Part shown: positions 56,723-64,000 of the stretch, in pieces
Layout: every line of letters begins with the position of its first letter
Numbering within the stretch: the stretch's first letter is position 1
Assembly (NCBI GenBank): GCA_031310005.1
Contig: CM062379.1
Location: 7,006,001 to 7,070,000, forward strand
Source of the DNA: Dactylellina haptotyla
Taxonomy: Eukaryota > Ascomycota > Orbiliomycetes > Orbiliales > Orbiliaceae
Length of the DNA stretch: 64,000 bases
Direction of reading: 5' to 3'
Position numbers and translations under genes: made by a program
Notes under the pieces: model-generated
Database searches by the model: none
Told to the model about the DNA's origin: nothing
The model's input: the letters and a program-made list of their open reading frames with translations, nothing else

Positions 56723-59700
56723 ACCATCTACGATTACCAACGAATGATTTACTGCTCATTTATCACGCTCTTTCGGATATAAACAGATCGGATTCGCCGT
56801 CAAAAAGTTATCATTAGAAAAAAAAACATGTTCAGCCCCGCAGGCAAACGAAAATAAAAGTCCTCGAGCACACAGAGTATCCGAATATTTGTTCTTTTCG
56901 ATCCTTTGAGACCGTAATTTTTTTTATCTTTTGGTTCATTTCTTATTTGTCTTTTTACAGAGTATTTTTGTTTCTTGGGCGTTGGTCTGGTGTTCTGCTT
57001 TTATCTTCGAATTACTCAAAGGTCAAATCTTGTTTAAAAAAAAGTTTTTTTTCCAGCAATCGATACTCTCTAAACAGTAGCGCTGGTTCGCCATGGATCA
57101 AATCATGCTCCTTCTCTTGGATGCGTTTCAATTTGTTCTGTCGACGTTATCGGAGCTGCGATAAACTAACATTACATTCAAGGGACTGTTATTTTTGTGC
57201 GTTGTAACTGGCGTTACTTCTAGATGAACTTCCAACATATATTTTGGCGATAGGGCGGTTTTTTCTTTTTGACTTGTTCAAGTTATTTGTTGCTTCTCGT
57301 TGTTGGCTTCTCATTTTTACCTGGACACAAAAGTGTTCCACACTTCTCAAAGATGTATTATTTCTTACCAAATTTACCTTAAACTGCCTAACTATCTTCT
57401 CTCTTTACCACTATCTCTCTATTTCCTTATGTCACCGTACAACATCCATATCTTTTCCCTTCTACTATAGTTGGAGTGGTACCAACACTCGCCTGTCTAC
57501 TACTATCTTTTTTATTTTATTTTTTCAACCAGACTGCGAAAGTTGCCTGTTATGGTAGCAACCGTGTTGTATTTTAGCAAATAAATTTCTTACCCCAGCA
57601 ATGCTAGCACCAAGGGTGTGTAGACGATTCAGAATCCATACACAGTTCAAACAAGCTAAAAAGCTGTGACATAACTTTGACTAGAACCATGATTTTACAT
57701 TCCACGATGGCTGAACTGAAACCTGCATATTGGTTTGCTGGCTAAGCAAGCATCATGGATCGAAGACGCTGCAAGGCACCATGTAGATGATAGGGGCTGA
57801 ACCCATGATTGCACCATTGTCCATTTTCGCCTCTATCGATGGACGACCGTCTTAAAGCACTGGCTAAGTTAACGATTCATAGCGCCCCTTTCCGACGGTC
57901 TCCTGAGCTATTAACGGTGGCTGTCATTTGTCTCATAATTCGACATCGACGGAAATAGTACACATCACTTCACAATGTTAATATATATATTGTCTACGAA
58001 AATAAAATAGCAAAGAAAAGCTCGGGGCAAGTCGAGAATCCCCACTATCTACACGCCTATCGACGGTCGAAATTCCCTCAAGGCAAAAAAGAAAAAGGGT
58101 CGGAATGCATAAGAGATGCACATTATTCGGGAACCCACAGTCTATCTACAGCTGCGCAGTCTCGGCGACACTTGCCTTTAGCCTCCCCATCGATTTTGAC
58201 GGGTAGGCAAGACCCGATCCAGACTCTCATGTGTCTGCAAAATGCAGAATCGCACACACCTTTCACCTCCTTCCTGTTGGCGATGTATCTGGTACTTCAC
58301 TGGGGTGTTCACCCCCCTTACAATATGACCCTAACTTTTGGAGAAAGTGACCTGGTGGAGGGACTCGAAGACTTTTCTGTGTGCTCCCCACGCCTTCAGG
58401 CATGGGAAACCCATTGCAGTCACTACCTTCCGTAGATGGAGTATTAGGAGAGAAACTTTCGCCTCTACCCACGCCGACGAGGTTTCTGTTTTTTTCTTCT
58501 TTCTGTCTTTGTTGCGAGAGAGCTTTTTTTTTTTTTTTTTTTGTTTCCTCCCGCGTCTGCTTTTCTTGGGATTATCCTTCTGTTCGGGTCCCGGGTTCTT
58601 TTCCAGTGTTGCGAATGTTAAGTGGGTCCACTAATGGGATGTCTAGGTTTCCACCAGCGTGGGATTTTGTCTTTTGTTTTTTTTTTTTCCTCTTGTCGGC
58701 AGCTTTTTGGAAAAAGAGTGGGAAAAAATCGGAAGAAGCACGATGTGGCTGGGATGCTTCGACGGTGATTTTTCGACACTTTACAAATACTGGAAAGCGC
58801 GTGATGTCGGTATGGCGTTCTCGATTTTCTAATTTTGTATTCGCATTTATTTTACATAAACTCCAAAAAGCTTGAAATTCTTCAGCTGAAAATGGTAGAT
58901 CCAAGTACGAGAAACACAGCAAATATCGCTCCGTACAGCGACGTATCATTCAGTTTCCGGTTTACACGGAGCCAAGCCAAATGGCTTTTCTCACGGGGTG
59001 GGAAGGGAGGCTTGAATCGTTTGTTCAACCCAAAAATGTGGGCCGGAGACCAGACACCTGCTAGTGCGATGACTTAAGGGAAGGGTATATTATCCCACGA
59101 TCCAATCGCTGCACATCGCCCTGTCGCCGCAGCGAGCTTCTTAAAGTAGCGAATGGAAACAATTTCCTATACAGCTGAAGTATTAGAGTTATCAGGAAAT
59201 CGTCAAGGGCTCAAGTGAAACCTTTTTAATCTTCGTTTGCTTCGGATCAGCAGATAAAGCGGGGTAAAAAGGCGAGGAATGGTGATAGTGGAAAGAGAGG
59301 AGGTAGCAGGAAAGGGAAGAGAAAAAAAAAACAATAACGAAAAATTTTAGCTTCTGATTCTTCACCTTCTGAATTCAATCACCGCCTGGTTCTGGCACGG
59401 TCGGTTCTTCGCTTCCTACTGGATGGGAAGCGGTAGCGAAAGCCGATGTTTCGCGGGTTGCATGTGTGAAAAAATCGTCTGGGGGTGTTGAAGAGTGTGT
59501 GGTGTTTTTGGCGGGTTTATTGTTGGGTTAGACTCGTTTGGGAAAGAGGCTTACGACACGCTTTACCCAGAAAGTGTATCATGGAACCCGACAATCAGGT
59601 AAATTGCTAAAGGATCCCAGCGATACGTTCAAACTTCCGTCTCCTCTTTTAACCATCAATCGGCACGGAGCTAAAGTGGGAAATGTCTTGGTATTGGGAC

Positions 59701-60931
59701 CTCTCTGTTCGTTTCTTTTGCTATTTTGCAGCACGCCGCCTTCAAACTCTTTTTTTTTTCTCTCTTCGAGGGTGTCCGTCGTAATGAGCGGGAAGGGTAA
59801 ACGGTGCATTGCGCAGCGAAAAGCGGCCGAGTCCGTTGGCCGGCCGCTTTTTTTGGTTTCTCTCTGCGGTTAACGAAACTCTTACAGCCGTCCGTTCATG
59901 AAATGCAGAAAAAAGCCCGCAAGACACTCACACACCGCGTGAGTGCCAATATGACGGACGGACCGCGCATTTGCGGGCAGGAGTTGGTCTTTCGTCAGAG
60001 GTGCGAGAGAGCCTGTCACTGTCATGAAGCGCAACGCAAAACGTGGTGTTGCATTTCACGCCGTCCGGCCCCTGGCTAACTAGGGACCCAGCCAACCGTC
60101 CCCCATCGTCAAAGGCGCCTTCGTGCTGGGTTTGACCGCCAACTATGATAACGGTCTGGCGTTTTTAGAGTATCACCTTCCCAAGAAAACCCACCGCCAC
60201 TCGATATGTGTATGTGTGCCCAACGTTAAAGCCATCGCCTCGTATTTAGACTCCAGCACCACGCACCCACAGAAGATTGGGGACGAATGGCTGGGTGGAG
60301 AATCTTGAGCACTTTTCCTCAGGGTGGTGAAAGGTGCGTGATATCTTTCCCCCCAAGGGTGCATGAATTGCGTGTTGCTTGGGGGTTTATACGTGGGTAA
60401 AAATGCGATAAGTGATGCCGGCCCACGGTCCCGGGGCAGGGAAGCAATGAGCTTGGACTGAATAGGAAACGGGTTGGTTCCGCGAGACTGGGTTGGTAAT
60501 GAGCCAAATTCCCAGAATCTTGCTCCACTCCGCATTGATGGATACCAAAATATCCACCCCCATCCCGCCAAAAACCAAAAAGAAAACTAACCGAAGCACA
60601 GGTTACTACCTTCTCACATATCCCGAGCGACGAGGGCATGGAAATGAGCCTGAAAATTGAGTTTCCAAATTGAAAATAAATGCCGCTTTATCCCCCAAAA
60701 CAGTCTCTGCTGGAAATGGGCTGTTGAAAAAAAAAGATGGGGCACTACACTAATTGATAGTCGAACCAGAAAGCGGGGTCAGGAAATGACGACTGAGACG
60801 GCCTAAACCCACGGACCAGGAAAGTGCAAGGTGCAGCGCGAATTCACTCAATTTTATTAAGATTTGGATTTTTATTACCATGCTGACCGGACAGGCAACC
60901 AAACTTCCCCGAACCGAACCAAGTTTTCCTT
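56723..60931. other. 4.2 kb gene-empty region
   Basis: Between the bZIP stop and the 3' end of the EVE-domain gene. T-rich tracts lie near 56920-57060 and at 58514-58541 and 58676-58690. Open frames reach 164 codons (58381-58875) but consist of homopolymer-driven Phe/Ser runs. One strong GC hairpin sits at 59819-59851 (listed separately). No gene is supported. Confidence 0.5.
59819..59854 (+). other. Perfect GC-rich hairpin followed by a T-run
   Basis: An 11-bp perfect inverted repeat (AAAAGCGGCCG / CGGCCGCTTTT) with an 11-base loop, leading directly into seven T residues. It looks like a bacterial intrinsic terminator but sits in a fungal intergenic region; it may instead be a processing or polymerase III-type stop, or chance. 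Confidence 0.6.
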
Positions 60932-62799
60932 TTAATCCGTATCCTTTCCCTCGGGCTCCTCTTCCAAGCCCAGGATAAATTTGAATTCTGCTGCACTCAC
61001 CGGACTGACAGACAACCTAGTTTGACGGAAGAGTGCCATTTCTTTGAGCTCACCGCCATCACCGGAATGTGTCCTCAGTTCCGCCAGACCAATTTGACGT
61101 CCGAGCTTCCGGATGGGACTAAAGTTTATCATGCATGACATCAGGCAAATCCATTAGTCGGGTATTCCGAATGTCCAAAAGCGAACCCAGAGATGAGGGT
61201 GTGTAGAGCGCGGGACGTGGGATGTGGGACTCTTCCTATCCCGCCCCTTCTTCGTACTGGGAGATGGCTGTTATCACATACCTGCAATGTACAAGGTACC
61301 ATCTGGGGTTCGATTTGGCTGCCTTTGCATCGTAATATTTGGCTTTGGGGTCAAATTGGGTCTCTGAAAATAATCAACCAGCAATCCATGTCAGGTCCTT
61401 GCAAAATTAATACGCATTGATATTAAAACAGTATTAAGCTGCTCGAAGGTTCGATATCGACAAAAACTCGACACGCCAGTACCCAGCTTGTCGGCGTCCC
61501 ATGGACTAACCATAGCCCGCAGAATATACTCTCGTTCAAGGGGGTTGGTGAGGGATGCAACATTACCATCGATCGAAGCATCACGGGTAATCTCCATCAA
61601 CCCTACAATGCCAGGTTCTTTGCAGTTCGAATGATAGAAGAATGCTTTGTCTCCCACTTTCATGGATCTAAGATGATTCTGCAAGCCCATAGATAACGTC
61701 AATATTCCATTTATCTGGTGTTTTTGTTACTCCATCGAAAAAAAGTTTTTGTTTTCCTGCGAAGCTCGCAATCATCTCAACCATTGTTCATCACGGCTAA
61801 AAGGGTACAATCTCGCTAAGGTCACCACATGGCCATTATGGAGCATCGCCTTGCGGGCCTCTTTACCAGCGCCGACGCACTGGCAAATTGCGATATCTCT
61901 AGCTCAAAAGCTAAAATGGACGAAAACCGTGCTATTACTGCTTCAAGAAAGGGGTGGATATTGGGTTCGTGACAAAAGAAGAAAGACGCGTATTTTTAGC
62001 TGGAAATGCGAGACAAGGCAGGACGTACCTTCGCAACGTGGTTTCTGACACCATCCCAGCCCGCCGGACCGTCGTGCTTGCAAAGGTCTTCGAAGCTGAA
62101 AGCATCCGGCTCGGATTTCATGAGCCAGAACCCACTCGTGTCTCGTGCTTGGTAAGGATTTTCTGCCTCGATTGCTTGTTTAGTAGCTGAAGTGGAGCTT
62201 GGGCTCTGGTCCTCCTCTTTTAGCGCATCCTCAGTCTTCGCCGGCTTTGGCTTAGCCTTCGCCGGAGCTTTAGCTTTCTTGTTGGTTGCTGTTGCCACGG
62301 GTTGAGGGACGACGATGGCTGGGCCCTCGTCGGCATCTCCAGCGGGCAGGATGGCTGGTATATCGCCCTCAGCCGTGGAGGATGTTGTGTTGTTCAGCTT
62401 CGTCCGCTGGCTGCGGCGTGTTGGTGCGGTCGTCGCGGTCGTCTGATGATCATGTGCTTCGGTCTGCGTTCTCGCGCGCTTTCGCCGACCTGCTGCCCCT
62501 TCTCTCCCTCCAGCTGCCGCTCCTGTTCCTCCTCTGCCCGTCATTCTTGCTGCCGTAGCCGACGCTCTGCTGATGATAATACCCGCCGTAAGAGTCCTGC
62601 AGATGACCGCCGGGAAGCCAATAGTCCCACGTTGCTGATGGGGCCGACGTCTGAGACTCGGAAACAAGCGATGCGTGAGGATGGTCGTCGTTGTAGGGCT
62701 ATTGCTCTGAGAAGCGGGAGCACCACCAACAGCATCGTCAAACCACGTCCACGTCCTCCACGGCCCTCCGCAATTCCGTACCAAAATAGGGCGAAACAA
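60932..62799 (-). CDS. EVE-domain protein, Thyn1-like (326-411 aa)
   Basis: Exons (62799 or 62544)-62029, 61678-61483, 61363-61282 and 61118-60932. The Met at 62544 gives 326 residues; a Met at 62799 in the same frame gives 411 with a basic, import-like lead. Which is used is not decided. Seen: a basic Ala/Lys-rich tail-like N-terminus (GRRKRAR, KAKAPAKAKPKP) that may bind nucleic acid, then the EVE domain: FWLMKSEPDAFSFEDL, GWDGVRNHVAKNHLRSM, KAFFYHSNCKEPGIVG, NPRWYLVH, LAELR and a closing LFRQTRLSV. EVE domains bind modified bases in DNA or RNA; mammalian Thyn1 recognises modified cytosines (family knowledge). The ligand in this fungus is unknown. Splices agree with Thyn1 spacing throughout. 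Confidence 0.88.
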
Positions 62800-64000
62800 T
62801 AACGCAGCTAGTTTGATGGTTTCTCAGGTTTCTTTCTTCTCGTCGCGAGAAACGTGCCCCTGTTGTGATTAAGCTGACCCAAAGTCTACCAGGATGCTGA
62901 CTTTAAATGCTTGCTGCTGCTAAGGAGAATCCGGTAAGGCTTCAATCACCGGAAGTGCTCCCGATGGCAGACCCCATGGCTGTTAGCACGTTTCATTCCT
63001 CACAATGATGCCATTGAACATCGATCGGGACGTGCGAACGCCAGATGCCATTGGGCTTCTCATTGGCCGGATCACTACTTCGGCTTCAGCCTTCAATCAC
63101 ATCTAACGATCAATTTAAACCAATTTGCAGTGAGATGAGTGTTTCATTGCAGCTGGCTCGAAAGTGATGGTGTTGTTGTACTGCGTGTGAACGAACATGC
63201 GAAAGCGTGCAATCCTGTGCCGGTGCCGTGCTGTGCTTGGCGGCCCCGGTGGTTTGGCTCCGGGCGCTTCGGGAAACCGCACGCACCCCCTTCAGACAAC
63301 ATTCCCCAGGGCCCTGGTTTCCGGGGCATCGGGGAGTTTCGATGCCTTGCGTGCTACTGCGTGTTGCCGGTCCCATGCACACCATTCGTGAGAGCTTGGC
63401 GTGGCCTGCAATGAGCTTGCATGACCACTGAGCAGCTAGCCAACCGGATGTATTGATCCCTTCTAACTAAGCGCCGAACGAGACCACGAAGCCTGCATGC
63501 ATTTCGAGCCATCCCTGCGAGCGAGAACCACGCTCTCCGATATGCAAATCAACGGGCGTTCTTGTCTGTCCCGTGTGCCCTTCCCTCCTTGGCTGAAAAG
63601 GCGTGGAGCAAGCCTGCAGCAAGAAAAATAAAAGAAGGCTCTGGTGGTCGAATCAGATACCCATGCCTATGGAGACAGAAAACTACGGACTGTCGACGCC
63701 GCTTCTTGGGAACGAAGGAAGGCTAATTGCCAAAGTGGTCGTAACCACACCGTCGGAATCCGCTAGCCTTCAAGATATGGATGCTCGCATTGCATCAAAG
63801 TCATATGACCACCCCTCTTTTCCTCGTCAGGAACTCCGCACCGAGTGAGCTCAAGCACTCAACAAACCATCATCACCATCCATCCTCATGCTCATATGAC
63901 GAATGATAAAAAGGAGGGGGTTCACATCCCTCTTCACATATTATTTTTCTTTATCCAAAACCACCAATTGGCTCTTTTTCTCGTCCGAAAATTTTGGTTC
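62800..64000. other. Right-end region, no supported gene
   Basis: Promoter side of the EVE gene and 1.2 kb to the window edge. An 81-codon frame at 63603-63848 is open but unrecognised and could be noise or the first exon of a gene continuing to the right. Confidence 0.45.

Noticed and set aside
58381-58875. Phe-rich 164-codon frame
   Set aside because: Driven by T homopolymers; not a plausible membrane protein and no splice or start context.
63603-63848. 81-codon frame near the right edge
   Set aside because: Open and fairly ordinary in composition but unrecognised; too little sequence to the right to test whether it continues as a spliced gene.

Overview
This is a 64 kb window of nuclear DNA from a filamentous ascomycete (Pezizomycotina). 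The evidence is the gene structure (short introns with GTRNGT donors, CTAAC/CTGAC-type branch points and YAG acceptors) and the gene content (DASH subunit Duo1, fungal mS26/Pet123-like protein, Izh-type PAQR receptor, ABCG half-transporter, secreted Thr-rich protein). I cannot fix the class; a Leotiomycete would fit but this is a guess. Exon boundaries were worked out by hand from splice signals, reading-frame continuity and family conservation, and no transcripts were available. I found no transposon, virus, CRISPR array or recognisable secondary-metabolite cluster.

Layout. 1-9.1 kb: a PAQR/Izh receptor (runs off the left edge), a CDK-site-rich protein of unknown function, DUO1, and a CSN8/PSMD8/eIF3k-like protein. 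9.6-20.4 kb: DPM1, an ABCG half-transporter, a secreted Thr-rich protein, MetAP1, and an ACC-synthase-like PLP enzyme. 20.7-27.8 kb: a mitoribosomal mS26-like gene divergent from a NEDD1-like WD40 protein, then Pescadillo/NOP7. The Pescadillo gene carries an exact 70-bp tandem duplication that breaks its frame. 28.2 kb: an intron-containing tRNA-Val(UAC). 28.9-33.5 kb: a protein of at least 1,314 residues with a RING-like Cys cluster and a WD-like C-terminal half, not recognised. 35.6-41.9 kb: mitochondrial IleRS convergent with a DsbA-like thioredoxin-fold protein that has one 678-bp intron. 42.6-48.6 kb: two aldehyde dehydrogenases facing away from each other (SSADH and a class-1/2 ALDH); the ALDH needs an 8-nt micro-exon. 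48.6-64 kb: gene-poor, holding only a bZIP regulator with a 6.6 kb empty upstream region and an EVE-domain protein.

Most genes are housekeeping genes with no shared pathway: translation and ribosome biogenesis (MetAP1, IleRS, mS26, NOP7, tRNA-Val), mitosis (DUO1, NEDD1-like protein), glycosylation (DPM1) and aldehyde oxidation (the ALDH pair, which may share one promoter region). The best leads are the Pescadillo duplication, the ALDH micro-exon, the large unrecognised RING-like/propeller protein, the NEDD1-like gene and the terminator-like GC hairpin at 59.8 kb.
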